Below, piece after piece: positions 12,061 through 24,674 of a stretch of 64,000 bases of DNA. Source of the stretch: Coprinopsis marcescibilis (lineage: Eukaryota > Basidiomycota > Agaricomycetes > Agaricales > Psathyrellaceae). A model generated the notes under the pieces. The model did no database searches. It was not told where the DNA came from and worked only from the letters and a program-made list of their open reading frames with translations. Both the position numbers and the translations under genes were made by a program. The stretch spans positions 30,532 through 94,531 of the forward strand of contig ML210262.1 of the NCBI GenBank assembly GCA_004369085.1, in the 5' to 3' direction. Position 1 is the first letter of the stretch; each line of letters starts with the position of its first letter.

Positions 12061-12901
12061 GGTGAAGGAGTAAAGCAGTTGAAGGGGATGTCATGCCTCG
12101 GTGGCTGGCTTACACATGTTGTTTATATGAGACGGCCACCGCGCACATGCGTCTCATGAATGAGAGCGACGACACGATGCGGGTCAGCCAACCGATCCGT
12201 GATGAAGTACACTACATGAATGCCAAAGGAACTTCATAATGCTGTCATCCCTACGCCACCATGTACTTGTCGCCAGAGAAAGAGAGCAAATGCAGATCAC
12301 TAGAGGACGCGACGTGGAAGAAGCAAGTCCCTAGGATACCAAGAAAATTGGATCGAACCTGGTTGCCGCCTCGTGGTGTTTGCCATCAAAATGAATATCG
12401 ATCGTGCTCCCTATGTGTTCTTTCGTCAGTGAATCGAACATGGGCATAATGTGGAAGCGAGAGGGATCTGGGAATTTCAGGGACGGGACATTCAAGTTAG
12501 TTCCCCTGTCCATTTTCAGGGGACATTGTGCCTGCTGATAATAGGCCCTGGAGATACGATATAATCATTATATTCGGGCCCGATTACGGATGCAAAGGTA
12601 TCGAGTTGGAACTTGGGAGATGTCGAGTGTCACGATGTGGTGGCGGATCGTGCATTTTGGTGCATTCCGATCGAACTCTGTTCGATTAGCACAATGTACA
12701 GACCTCGTCGCGAAGGTTCAACTTAGATTTGCATCAGTATCCTGACCGCAGCGAAACGAGAACAACCACACCGAATCTCTTCGTGCAACGAACGACGACG
12801 TTGCCGTCTACATATACGTCATGGGATGTTGCTTCGTGCGCCGGTGGATGTGACATCTTCGTCGTGGAGCGTTCATCAGGTCGCCTTCTGCTGAATCCGT
12901 T
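12061..12901. other. Intergenic region
   Basis: Lies between the start of the minus-strand secreted-protein gene and the stop of the LTO1-like gene, also minus strand. Only short frames on both strands and no recognisable element. Confidence 0.45.
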
Positions 12902-13586
12902 TTAGAAGCTGAAATCGTGCTGTGCAGTGACAACAGGCTTTGGCGGCGTCTTCGCCTCTTGAGAAGCTGATTCGAGGTTCCAAATCGATCGCTTGATGCG
13001 GCTAGGGTTGCCATTCGATTCCTCTTCATCCGCATTATCGTTTGGTTCCGTTGGTGCAGTAGACTCGTCCACAGCTTGCAAACGAGGTCGTACACCGAGG
13101 GTTGCGCAGAGGAGCTTGTATTTAGACCGAATTTGGCGCAGAAGTTTCATGATGTCGACCTCAGCTTCGCTGGACGTCTGAGAAGGATTGGTTGAAGGAA
13201 ACTGTCCAATCAGCTTCAGCAAGGACGATATATTGTGTAGTTTCCGCCTAAAATGTAGGTATAAACTGTCAGTACCCAATCTGACAGCAAACAGCACACC
13301 CACTCGTCCTGCTTTCCGAGCTTCAAAAGGATTGCTCGCCAAGTAAATGCAAAACCTTCATAGAATCCAAGTTCCTCCCACATTTCATAGCCTTTTTCCC
13401 GTCCTAGTGCACGACCTTCTATCAATCCATGGATCCTGCCATGGTCATAACCGTCCTTGTATCCCTCGTCGAAAAATCTAAAAGAATGAATACATGCTAT
13501 ATATAAACATATCAGTACGAAACCCTTCCAACTCACATTTGCTCTAGATTAACTAGAGAGTCGAGATCCACGTCTTCATAACTCAT
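12902..13586 (-). CDS. LTO1: LTO1/Yae1-type Fe-S cluster adaptor for ABCE1 maturation
   Basis: Exon 1 (from 13586) encodes MSYEDVDLDSLVNLEQ. A gtgagt-ttttag intron joins it to FFDEGYKDGYDHGRIHGLIEG and onward. This is the diagnostic deca-GX3 repeat of Yae1/LTO1 proteins, a run of Gly every four residues (GYKDGYDHGRIHG, then EGRALGREKGYEMWEELGFYEG). In yeast and human the Yae1-Lto1 complex hands the cytosolic Fe-S assembly (CIA) targeting complex to the ribosome-recycling ATPase Rli1/ABCE1. The context FFDEGYKDGY...GFYEGFAFTW fits LTO1 better than Yae1. A second intron (gtgggt donor) leads to a helical C-terminal half and an Asp/Glu/Asn-rich linker. The protein ends in Phe-Ser-Phe, whereas Lto1 homologues typically end in a Trp used to dock on the CIA targeting complex. 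Confidence 0.82.
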
Positions 13587-15061
13587 CTTTGAGAGGCTGT
13601 TAGCTTAACATAGACAATTTCGATGGGGAGATGGTGGCGTCCACATCATGAGTCAGGACTTCGGTACTTTCCGATGATGCCGGAGATTGCCGCGATGGCT
13701 ATGAAGCCAAGCCTCGTCCCAGTTCGCGCCCATTCAAATCGTTGAGGTTTATGCTGATTTAAGACCTCAATTCAGCGGTGTTCCAATACAATAACAATAC
13801 ATTTTCCTGGTGTGGGTCATAATGCAGCTTGTATTCAAATGACTTAACTCTTGGTTTTAAACCTCAGGCTCACAAACGAAGTTAAGTCTCGAGGTTTTCC
13901 GAGGCTTTGCATAGAGAATAGTTTATCATTCATAGTAGACAGCCGTGAGGATGGGAGGCTGGCAAGAAACCGGCCTTCGTATTGGCCTATTAAACTATGA
14001 GGTATGTTATTATGTTATGACTTCATTTGATCTTCAGTTGCAACAGTCACGGTACCGGCAAGTTTTGGCCTGATCAAGTGGACGCCGCAGAGTACAGTCC
14101 ACACGTAAGTAAGCACGAGACCGATCATGAAGAGATGAATACTTAGGAATATTTGAACTCATTCCCAGTATCGCGGTTACCGGTAGCTAACCTAAAATAC
14201 CGGAGATCCCTAATCGAGAATCGTTCATCAGGCTTAAGCTCATCTCCTTGTTGACTGCAGAGATGTACTGGTACCATTGCAAAGGCGGACCCAAGTCCAA
14301 ATACTTATCTTAGGAGGAATGAACCAGTCGCCGCTGAAGTGAACATGAGCTTGAAATGGAACCGTGCCTAGTCGGAGTCAACAACCTTTAGGCTTTCCGG
14401 CGGCTTCGAGACTCATCATTCAGATGGAGTGTTCAATGTGGCTAGGCTCAACCCAAGGCCATGGGTAAATGTATAGAATCGGCGAGCGTAGGAGGTAGTC
14501 TAGGAGGTTCGCCGTCACTCCTAGAAGCGCGTATCAACTTTCAAGGGACACCAGTAATACGGATTGGAGATTCACTTATTGGGAATATCCCAGATTTTCA
14601 AGTTCTAAGCAAGTTTGACAGGAGGATATGTGCTGAGATATTATGTCGCAATAATCATCACATCGTATGTCCATTTCCCACTATGATGAGTCAGGCACCT
14701 TCGAATGACACGGAGTTATTAGGTCTCATTCCCAAAGCCCTCGAACGCAGATAGAAAGTTTATTTGCTCGTTAGAGATTAGCTTTCATCGCGGTACCTGG
14801 AGAGATGCTGGCAAACCTGTAAGTTTATGGGATCTGGTTCTATTGTGAGATACTAAAATTACACAAGAAACATATACCAATGCAACACAAGAGCCACCTG
14901 TATCCCGAAACCCCTTCGAAATTGTGAAAACGATGTTTCCCATAAGTACGATAGAATAAAAAGAATATAATAGTCGCTACACCTTCACGTCGCGGCAACG
15001 GTAACGGGGCTATCGTGTTTGGTCAGGCGTGCCAGGTCTGGCCCACACTGGCCTGTCATAC
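13587..15061. other. Intergenic region, no supported gene
   Basis: AT-richer than its surroundings. A plus-strand frame of 97 codons at 14461-14754 has no recognisable domain. The word GAGGTTT and near relatives recur around 13742-13905, but no element boundaries are visible. Confidence 0.4.
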
Positions 15062-16587
15062 TCATAGGCCTGCCGCGCCTGGCCAATTGGTTCTCGCCCC
15101 TCCCATCCAATACGCTTCACTGTCATCTAAAACGCTTGCTGCGTTGAATGCTGTACCTGCACCCATAGCTGGAACAAGGTTTTCATTACCTGGAGTCACC
15201 AAGTTTGCTGCGAAGTTGGGCTGCGATTGGGGTTGGGATCGAAATGGTGAAATAGGAGAAGGTGTGGAATCTGATCCTTCGTACGGTAGCTGAACTGGGT
15301 TGCTCAGGTATTGAAGGAAATCCTCGTGCGAAAAGGGTCCTAGATGACCGTATTGCCCGACGCTGCTAGTTCGCATTGGACCCGACAGCATCCCTGGAGC
15401 TGGACCGGGCAAAGGAGCGTTTTGGACGTTCGCCCATGAATCTATTTTGGCAACTGGATGGTGTTGGGCACTTGACATGGCGACAGGGGCCTGATACTGC
15501 CCCGTGGAAGCCATATCTGGGGTGAATTGCGGCCACTGGGGATCAACATTGTCTGATAACAGTTAGCCAGGCCATAACCAGAATATGCCGCATCGCTATA
15601 CGTACGTTTCTGGGACCAGGGGCTTGTATCTGGGTGTCTGTGTGAAGATCCCTGTGGCAGCGGACTCGTGAAGGCATCTGGCCTCTGTAGCGCGATCTCG
15701 GTCTCGCTCCTCTCAGCCAACTGTTTCTGTTCCTCTTCGAAGTTTGTGGACACCGCGAAATAGAAAGCGTACTTCGATTTGTCGTACAGGAACGGCGGAG
15801 GGGCTTCAGCACTGCCTTGAAGCCATATCTAGTCGCCGTCAACTCCACAGCTACGGAGGTGGGAAACAGAACTACTGACCACTTTCTGGAAAACTCCAAT
15901 GAAGCTGGAGAGGTCGCTGCCGGTTTTTGCGAGGGCCAGGTGACAATAGATCCCACTCTGTTATAAAATCGGATCACTCTTCGTTAGCCGTTGCGGTTCT
16001 ATCTTTGACGAGATCGTCTCCCTCACAATTGCGATCTGCTGGGCTACGAGAAACCACGGATATTCCTTGGTTCTTAGCCTTTTGTAGGGTGTTGGGTCGG
16101 TAGCGGCAACGATGACCAGGTGCAGTGATACTCGCCGCCCTTCGAATTTGAAGGAGGATAGCAGCTGTTCATATCTGTGTTCAAAGCGGCATCTTGCCGG
16201 ATATGGCTTCCGACATACCTCCACCGCCCGTCGTACAGTGTCTGTATCCAGGGCATTGTCTGATCTGTAGTTGAATCGGATGTTCTGTAGTCCTTCATGG
16301 GAACCCAAATACTCTCTGGGGACCTCGTCTTGTAGTGGGGCGCTTTCGAGGGTGATGACTTTGACCTGTATGCAAGGTTGGCTTTGCTCCGTAAACGTTA
16401 GGTAAATGGAAGCTCCTACCGGGACACCTGCGTTGGCCATTTCGAACTTGGTGAGTAAGTGGTCCAAATATCGGCCTTGGAGCTCATGCCATTTACTCTC
16501 CATTACCGCCGAATTCTCGACGAGGAATAGTATGACCGCAGCGGGAAAGGACGGGTCTCGCTCGAAAAGTGCGTTGGTCGAGGACAT
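15062..16587 (-). CDS. vWA-domain protein resembling Mediator subunit Med25
   Basis: Start chosen at 16587 (MSSTNALFERDP). The first exon reads AAVILFLVENSAVMESKWHEL and onward, matching the beginning of the von Willebrand A-like domain of Med25, where the first beta strand is followed by a long helix. A 69-nt intron (gtgagg ... aacag) joins ...VAQQIAI to SGIYCHLALAKTGSDLSSF, completing the A domain. Two further introns lead to IWLQGSAEAPPPFLYDKSK and then a Pro/Gln/Ser-rich tail ending in NWPGAAGL. In Mediator, the Med25 vWA domain tethers the subunit to the complex in the nucleus. The tail is low-complexity and could bind activators. Other vWA families remain possible because the MIDAS-type DxSxS motif is absent, as it is in Med25. 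Confidence 0.6.
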
Positions 16588-19584
16588 CTTGGAGATTATC
16601 GAAGAGGTGGCGGTAGGAAGGGTGTGTGTGTGACGCCAGACCGAGATACTTGAGGCCACACATGTGCCTGAGGCCTGAGCAAGCAGTCAGGTCCCAGGCA
16701 GACGGTAGGTCGAAAAGGCAGTCCACGTCAACGAAACGGTAGGTTCACGTGTTTAGTCAGAACAAATTGTTGCTGAACTCGCACCACTGACAGAAAGGAA
16801 ACAGTGCTGGGTCTTCCTACACGTTGCTTATGTTCTCTGCGAAAGATTTTGCTTGTTTTGGAACACTCGACCTGACAAAGACGGACGCCGCATTTTGTTG
16901 GTGACGCCTCCTCGGATAACAAGGTACGAGCAACGTCGAAGCGTCCGTTGACACCGAAGGAGGCTTTGGAGCGAGGGAGAAGCAGAAACGAAAGAAGCGT
17001 AGGTGTTTGTATTTATTGCTAAATGTCGTTGCTCTTATCATTCTACTGCATTGCTATGGCTCGTGTCTGGACCCCGTTCTGGATGTCACTAGGCACAGAA
17101 CTACTGGCCTGGGCGGTCGCCCATAACCCGCTTGCCTTCTTCTAATGGTCACACAACATCACATTCTAGTCAGAAGTGGGAATCATTTGGCCCAGATCTA
17201 AGCAAATGGTCGAGAATATGTCTCGACTCCCATGCTCACGGGTATCGTTTTGTACTTCTTTCTTTTATGTCTTCTTTGATATTAATGTCTTGCGGTTGAT
17301 GTTAGGCACTTGCGGTTGATTTTAGGCACGTGTACAACATTTTTGCCTCGTTCCAAGTGTCATTACGCGGTCCTCTTCCGCAATGTTACTCCACAAGCGG
17401 ATCGCTCATAGCGGAGGCGTCCTCAGTGCCACTTAGGAAGGCTAAGACTGATCAAGTGGTTCTCTGCCAAACTCGGATTTCGGCTAGGTCGTTGAAAGGA
17501 ACCAGCGGTTGGGTCAAAACTTTGGGTAAGAAGCATCAGTTGATTCTCCGCTGCCCTCTCAACCAGTAAGGCAGGGCAAAACGAGTCAGAGGTGTAAACA
17601 GAGCAAATGTTTCATGACCCTTCGGCTTCGTCGGTGTGATTGGTCCGTCGGGTTACTTAGGGTTTTCTTATAAAGTATAAAGTTTGTGAAAAGGGGGCGT
17701 GTACCTCGCCTGTGGGTCGCAGATCCTGTATACAGCGCTTTTGGAATGGAGAAATGGTAGGCGAGTAGACAGATGGGAAGCAGTGGGTCGGACATTGGCT
17801 CCAGTCGCCAGGGAGCGGAATCAATTGTTACTGACGTACCTTTGTGAGAGCCAAATTCTGAGATTCTCCCGCATTTCCGATCCCTCTATCGAGCCTTTAA
17901 TCTCACTTCTCTCGACCTATCGTCGTATGAATAGGTGGACATCTTCGCAGCCGGTTAACTCCCAATTATTAGCGTTTTGGCACCCGGTGGCGTTGGCTCC
18001 TGCGTGCTTGGCAGCCTTATGCATAGATAAGATAAGATTAGGTTCTGGATATCTCCGACCCGTCCGGTGCGAAGTGCCGGAAAAACCTGACCAAATTTGC
18101 TTCTCTCTTCCCGTCATCATGGTCATCGCTGTCGCAGCTCGTTCTCATTTACCCTGTATGTCAGTGCGACATCGGACTATGTCAGAACAATTCATCTGTT
18201 TTTTTCATCATTGACGTATCGCTCAATCTGGAGAATTTGCCTGGTGCGTATGAAGACGTTCTGAAACCCACAGACCAAGTCAAAGACCCAGACCAAAAAT
18301 GTTCATTTCAAAGATGGCGAACTGTGATTTGGCTCACCGATATTTATTGCATCTGTTGTCTTCGTCTTGAGGGTAATTGGGTTCCTCGGAGTCGAGCTCG
18401 AAACGTCACCACGGAGTTGAGCTCTGGCTTTCTTTCGCCTGGTCGTCGTGGTTTGGTGACAGATATTCATCTTGGGGGCTCCTGTTTAATGTTGACTACT
18501 AACTGTAGATGGATACTTTGCAGATAAAATGATTTTGCCGTTTTTTTCCAAGCGCTAAACCACTACTGTGACATCAAGCCTCAAGGTCAGCGATATCTTC
18601 GCGGAAACCATGGCTGCTCTGCGAGGTCCAGGCCCACGAAGCTGAAGTAGGCTTGTATCAAATGGCAGTAGTGCTTCCAATCCTCATTTCAATCCAAGGC
18701 GAGACTTCAGAATCTCCGATCTACAACATCGACGCTCGAGCCAATCCTGTGCCAATTACCGAAAGTGTATTCAACTTAGCCTGTCTGCGACCGCATTATT
18801 CTCAGGCGTGCAGCGCTAAATGCATCGTGCATGTGTGGACCAGGCAGCCTCAACTACCGGGGTGACGACTATTTTCCACCTCGTCTCTCGGAATCGAGGC
18901 TTTCCTCTGACGTTACGTGGATCCGCAGGCGTATACAGGGGTTGTTCCGATGTGAGGTCTTAATTAGCTTGTTATTGAATGTTTCTCACCATGTAGCACA
19001 TGTTGACAGGTTGGTACACAGGTTTACATACTAGGTCTTGACAAGGAGTATCTTGGCCACACTTCTTGGGAGTTAAAATGACAGATGGAACCATGGCACC
19101 CGAGCAGACATGTCTGCTCCTCCCTATTTCGTTCTACCAGGTGTCCTTTAATACTTAGGGATTGCGATACGGGACCGCATCCGAAACGGAGCATCACCGT
19201 ACTTTACCATAACAAAACATACAAAATGGAGTCTGGCGACACTTCACGGCAAATACATATCATCCCGCGGGTGTGATAGGGCCAGGTTCGCGCGGAAGCA
19301 TTTCTTGAGCATTGTTCCAAGATTTGCCCAGCCGGTCTTTCCCTGCTTCACAAACTCCAAGCCGATCTGCTGCTCACAACGACGAAGGCTGTGAAATTGC
19401 GCTATCGATAATCGATCAACAGTCGTGGCACGCTAAACTACAAACCTTGACATTTGCGCTCCATCGCCGCACTCGATTCAGCTCTTTATCTCCAACAATC
19501 AACCTCGCTCGCTCCATATTGCTAGCGCCGACGTTTCTGCCTTTCTTCAGCTCCTCACAGACCTAATTCAAGAACACCATAATC
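16588..19584. other. Long gene-poor interval of about 3 kb
   Basis: Frames here are short or lack ATG starts, including a 171-codon frame at 17699-18214 that opens with GTG. I could not assemble any spliced protein on either strand. The right end serves as the metacaspase promoter. Decayed sequence or a non-coding transcript cannot be excluded. Confidence 0.4.
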
Positions 19585-21388
19585 ATGTCTTTCGGAAAAT
19601 TCTTCGGTATTAGGGATAAAGAACAAGAACCGCAGCAGTCGCATGAGTCGGATCCCCAGCAAGATTGGCAGTACTCGACCTGTACTGGGAATAAGAAAGC
19701 GGTTCTGGTGTGTCCTGTTGTAGCCCATCACCTCTAAACCTTGGATATCTTACGTGTATTCTTCCTTCTTAGGTTGGAGTCAACTACTTTGGACAAAGTG
19801 GAGAGCTATCTGGATGTGTGAACGATGTACAGAACATTTATCAGTTCTTGACTTGTGCGAACTCATTCCTCCTTTGCAAGCTCCTTAATTGATTGTCCGA
19901 TCTTTTCGCAGCAAACTGGGGATACAGACAGGAGAATGTTGTCGTTCTGACAGACGACCAGCGCGATGCAAGAAGGCGACCAACTCGACAGAATATTGTT
20001 CGTAGCAAAGGAAGCTTTCCGCAATCGATGTACTAACTGATATATCTGCTGTGCCAGATCGACGCAGCGAACTGGCTGTCTTCGAATGCTGAGCCCAACG
20101 ATGCACTTTTCTTCCATTGTGAGTGCTACGTCTCACATTTAATCATGCACGGGCTTGAATAAAGTCACCCCTAACAGTCTCTGGACACGGAACGCATTCC
20201 GAGGACACCGATGGAGATGAGCACGACGGTCGTGATGAAGGTAAAGCCCAACTCCTTTAAGAGTAACACCCTAAGCTCAGCGCTCATCTCCAGCTATCTG
20301 TCCCGTGAGTCACCTCAAACCGAATCAGCTGGCTCAACACGCTGAACTAGTCAATTAGGTTGATTACGCGGAGGCGGGAACTATTGTCGATGATGTATGT
20401 CTAAATCAACCTCCGGCATGTTTCCACTGTCTGACCGCATCATGAATCGACTAAAATGTAGGATCTTCACGACCTGCTCGTCAAGCCTTTGCCCGTCGGA
20501 TGTCGCTTGACCGTGCTCTTTGACGTAAGTGCCCCTTCTGTAACGCATAAGCCTCAAATTGCCAAACTTGCTTGCAGTCTTGTCACTCGGGCTCCGCTCT
20601 CGACCTTCCTTACATGGTACGTACACGCCCTTCTCACCAACCCCAGCTCATAAAACAAGAAACGTATAGTACAGCACCGAAGGAAAGATCAAAGAGCCCA
20701 ACCGCCTTGTCGACGCTGGACAGAACCTCATGTCTGTTGCCCAGTCATATAAAGCCGGCGATTTCTCTGGGATGTTCAAGTCCGCGAAGAACCTCATCGA
20801 TGTCGCTAGTGGCCAAAACGACGGAGCCCATGAGGTTACAAAGGCCACAAGAACCAGTCAGGCCGACGTTGTACGTAGATTATTGTGCTTCTTGATTCCG
20901 GATGGCCTACTGACTGACTGTCGCTGTAGATCTTCCTGAGTGGCTGCAAGGATGAACAGACCAGTGCCGATACCGTCGAGGGTGGCGAAGCGACTGGTGC
21001 TATGAGCTATGTACGTCGTCGCTTTATACCGGTCTGGGCTCTAGAATGACTTATTATCGCGCGTCTTGAAGGCTTTCATCTCCGTGCTCAGTACGTCCAG
21101 CCGCATTTCCATAACAAATATGGCCCCTCATGCAAGTGTTACTCGCAGGCGAAAACTCTCAGCTCAGTTACAAACAGCTTCTTGTGAACGTGCGAGATAT
21201 CTTGCAAAACAAGTACAGTCAGAAGCCTCAGGTAAGATATGATATAAACACCTCTTTAGTTTAGCTTATTTCTCACTTCCTCCTAGCTCTCGGCGTCTCA
21301 CCCGATCGTAAGTTCCTTCGTCTTTTACCTTAAAAAAATGCCGACTCAACCGATTTGATAGGATACCGATCTCCTATTCATCTGTTAA
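19585..21388 (+). CDS. MCA1: Type I metacaspase (caspase-like cysteine protease)
   Basis: Clan CD protease, usually Ca2+-dependent and cleaving after Arg/Lys, with roles in proteostasis and stress death in fungi. Joined exons give KKAVLVGVNYFGQSGELSG and then FHFSGHGTHSEDTDGDE with the catalytic His, ICPVDYAEAG, and LTVLFDSCHSGSALDLPYM with the catalytic Cys, so both dyad residues are present. The C-terminal block AFISVLRENSQLSYKQLL completes the p10-like part. The protein ends at TAA 21386-21388 after TDLLFIC. The N-terminal prodomain is short (about 35 residues, Gln-rich) and lacks the long Pro/Gln-rich stretch and the LSD1 zinc finger of some metacaspases. About nine short introns interrupt it. 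It neighbours a dioxygenase gene whose 3' end is only 100 nt away on the other strand. Confidence 0.93.
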
Positions 21389-21488
21389 ACTCTGTACCTC
21401 GATCGAGAGTCGGGTTATGTCACTCATCAAACGAAGAAGAAGAAACTGGAAACAACTGTATTTTTATTTCGAACGGAATCCGAATCCA

Positions 21489-22833
21489 TCAATTTATTGG
21501 TTTTTGCTTTCCTTTCGCTGGTTCCCTTATCACGGCTTTCGCTGCGAAAGTCTGATCATCTGGATGCACACTAAAAGTCCTTTTCCACAGTGGCTTTAGC
21601 TCGTCTGGAAGCTCCCATGCAAGCTCCTCGTTCCTCAACCACAACCTCAGCAAATGCCGTCTATTTAAGGTCTCAGTTTATCTGTGTAAGGAGGCGGATA
21701 ACCTTGGAACGTACTTTTGTGTCTCGTCATCCCTGTACCCATCTCTCGCATGGAATACGCTGAGGTTATTGATATACTGTATTCGCCCTTCTGGAAGTTC
21801 AGTCCCAGCGAATACTTCTCTCCGACGAAATGGAGTGCATCCAGAGCTTCGGCTTGTGCTTCCGTGATCGGTGGAACGTCACGGGAGCGAGGAAGACCCT
21901 GGAAGCCAGTAAAGTATCGTCGGGCGTATTGTATTATAATTCTGCTGTCTAGATAGTAAAGGAGCGGTCGTGAGGTGTATGGTGGGTCGAGTCCAAATCT
22001 AGGTTCGTTTGAGCTGAGGGCACCGAGCATGTATACGATGAATAATGCGGGGCTTACTCTTCAACATCCCATGGGTCTGACAGGGTCTTTACCAGATCCG
22101 GTCTCTTCTCTGCCAGCTCGTTGTACACACGCCAGCTGCTACTGATCCTCGAGACACCGCCTTCTTTGGCAGTATCTAATGCGAAGAGCGAAACAATGTC
22201 CACGCCCTGGTCTGTATGGAACACCTGTTTGTCGGTAGTATAAGCGGGGCTCCCGATCCTATCATCGCCGAAGCGGTGGCTGAGGTCAGTGATATGCGCA
22301 AGAACACCGCCATTCTTGTCCTGTAGTCCCCGAACGGGGGCTACGTAGGAGGAGACACCGGCATAGATAAGGATCACATCCTCGATTGGATATAAGGAAA
22401 TTGGGATGGTGCGTAGAACAAAGAATCCTCGCCCTCCGTACAGCTCTTGGGCAAGATCCTGGAGCTTGGGTCCAAGAGTAGGCAGGGGAAACGTCTTTGG
22501 AGCTGCCAGTCCCGTTGGGAGCTTGAGGTCTGTCGCCGTCCGGTCGGCTCTATTTAACGTGGCTTAGATAATGTACTTACTGTGAAAATGTCGAACTGCC
22601 AGGTCGATCTCTTGCAAATCCTCCTGGGTTAGGTTGTACACCCATTGCGACTCGTGGGTCCAGTCAGCCCCTTCCCAAGCAAGTGTTGATTTTATATTTG
22701 AAGGGAAGCCTGATGGTAAGGGAGTTTTGAGAAGCGATGGATCCTCTGCGAGCCTTTGTGCTGTCCTGGCCTCCCACTTTGCCCTGTCAGGGTGGTATAA
22801 AATGTCTGGTTGTCCCGCTGGTCCGCTGGTCAT
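21489..22833 (-). pseudogene. TauD/TfdA-type Fe(II)/2-oxoglutarate dioxygenase with a one-base frame break
   Basis: Starts at 22833 (MTSGPAGQPDILYHPDRAKW). Exons give a TauD-like fold with the metal-binding H-x-D in QVFHTDQGVDIVSLFAL, then ITEAQAEALDALHF and LNFQKG. Right after this, near 21776-21790, the frame must shift by one base to continue as IQYINNLSVFHARDGYRDD, the conserved strand of the family. A gtacgt-aaatag intron then joins RHLLRLWLRNEELAWELPDE, whose His and Arg are the distal iron ligand and 2OG-binding residue. The protein ends SVHPDDQTFAAKAVIRE...PIN at 21489. Every catalytic residue is present, so the gene is either recently broken or carries a sequencing error. Family members oxidise small organic acids, sulfonates or secondary metabolites. 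The substrate is unknown. Confidence 0.75.
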
Positions 22834-23318
22834 CGTGATCAGTTGCAGAAGGTGAAGATATGAAGACAAAAGTACAAATGACTTATGTGTTAGGTCGCCC
22901 TTTATATGTACGTGTGCGTGAGGCCATGGATGATGCAATTCTGGCAAACATGTACGAATTCGAATTCTTCTGGAAGAAGCCATGTGGTGCTAGAGTAGTT
23001 GTAGACACGTGCCTCAAACCATCCGTTAACTCACTTGTCAGGACTCAGCATCAAAGCCATTCTTTACAGACCATACTGAGATTGCTATGAAGAGTTACTG
23101 ACGGCCGTTGCCTTTAAAAAGAGACGCAGATAAAAAGCCAGTCGGCTTCGTCTGGTCTGATCCCGGCTATATAGGGGTTACATTTAATCACGACGCGTCG
23201 CGGTGGTCTGCGGCCGCGTGACCCGGTTCAATCGCTCAGGATTCCCCTTCGGGGACTTTACGGTGATCACAACCTCAAGAAACGTCAAAAGGGCGAGTTC
23301 ACACATTACAGGTCAAGG
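22834..23318. other. Divergent promoter region
   Basis: Separates the start of the minus-strand dioxygenase from the start of the plus-strand hydrolase, so it should hold both promoters. TATATAGG at about 23168 is a candidate TATA element for the hydrolase. No other element is clear. Confidence 0.4.
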
Positions 23319-24674
23319 ATGTTAGAGAAAGTCGAGTACATCCCGGACCAGGCGCCTACCGCCAGCGACAGCGATATTCCTCTCTTTCTTCGGAAATCGC
23401 CCTTACAGCTCATCAAGCAAGATGTTACGCTCGTTCTGCAAAAGCTTCCCTATCTTCTCTCGGTTTTCCTGCCGCAAAACCGCCTAGCTCCAAGTCGAGA
23501 ATTTGCGCACATTCATCTTGTCCTGTGTCACGTCTTGCTCGGTATTGCGACGCTCATCGCTGTACTTGCTGGCGTGGTCATATCTCTTGCGGCCCCAGGG
23601 CTGTTGGGCCTCCTCTTCTGGGTAGTGTTCACGTTGGTGGTGGTCTGGGGTCCAGCATGTCTCTTTAACGGTGACATTGATCTGTTGAGAGATGGAATAG
23701 TCAGGAGCGATGTTCCTGGGGTCGAGGAGAAGGAGGGAGAAGCTTGGGTCTTTATCAATGGGTGAGTCGTTCGAGCTTCTTGGCCTATACATCGCTCATA
23801 TTTCGAAGTGTGATGGTTGGATCTACATTCTTGCGCGGTGAGTAACCTTTGATCTTTCCGCCATGCTACGAGTTAAACCTGACTCATACTGAGCGAAATA
23901 GACAACGTCAATCTCCTTTCCAAGACCTTCCAGCGCCCAATCACAGGCATCCACAACCGTACATTTGGGTTCTTCTTTGACATTATCGAATGTCTAGTGC
24001 AACGAGATCTTTTCTACGCCACGCAAGATACCCGCATCGCCTACAACCACATCAAAAAAACCCTCCTTCGCCCCGACATACACAAAGTCGTACTCATGGC
24101 TCACTCCCAAGGCGCCATTATTGCCTCAAACATCCTCGACATTCTCTTCGCCGAACTCCACCACCCAGAAGTATTCAGCAAACTTGAAGTATACACATTT
24201 GGCTCCGCCGCAAACCACTTTTACAATCCTCCTGTCCGAAAGGGAGATTTCGATCAAGCTGGACCAGCCAAGAGACAGATTCAAGTCTTCGAGCACTACG
24301 TCAACGAGAAGGACTTCGTTGCGCAGATCGGTATACTGCGGTGCTTCCCGCCATCTAATGGAGAAGCGGTGGTATCTGATGCGCAGTACTATGGGAAGGT
24401 TTTCACAAGGCTGGGTGCCGGAGGCCATATGCTAAATGAGCACTACCTGTATAGCATGTTTGGCAAGGAGAGTGGTTTGGAGGATGATTCTCATCATGAT
24501 CACGCTCACAGTCCGTTCCTTGACAGTGTTGTCTTTGAACGGGGCGTTAACGGCAGTGAGGACGACAATACGCAGTCACTCAAGACGGTAAAGGAATTGA
24601 GCAAACTTTGGCAGTACTTGGGTGGAAAGGAGCCGGTCGCTCGACGTTCTCTCATTGACATTTCCGAAGACTAG
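23319..24674 (+). CDS. Membrane-anchored alpha/beta-hydrolase (lipase-like)
   Basis: Three exons. The N-terminal exon encodes a soluble stretch, then two strongly hydrophobic segments (around VLLGIATLIAVLAGVVISL and LLGLLFWVVFTLVVVWG), predicted as a membrane hairpin. After introns at about 23762 and 23840, the frame continues INGVMVGSTFLR and DNVNLLSKTFQRPITGIHNR. The large last exon has KVVLMAHSQGAIIASNIL, the nucleophile elbow G/A-H-S-Q-G of the fold, and YTFGSAANHF. EHYVNEKDFVAQIGIL and GGHMLNEHYL supply candidate Asp and His of the triad. Similar DUF-type fungal proteins are annotated as lipase-like or simply hypothetical, and the substrate is unknown. The C-terminus has a His/Asp-rich loop. 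Confidence 0.7.

Noticed and set aside
13742..13905. Recurring GAGGTTT words suggesting a small repeat element
   Set aside because: No terminal repeats, target duplication or constant period could be defined.
17699..18214. 171-codon plus-strand frame
   Set aside because: It opens with GTG, shows no domain, and no fungal gene structure could be built around it.
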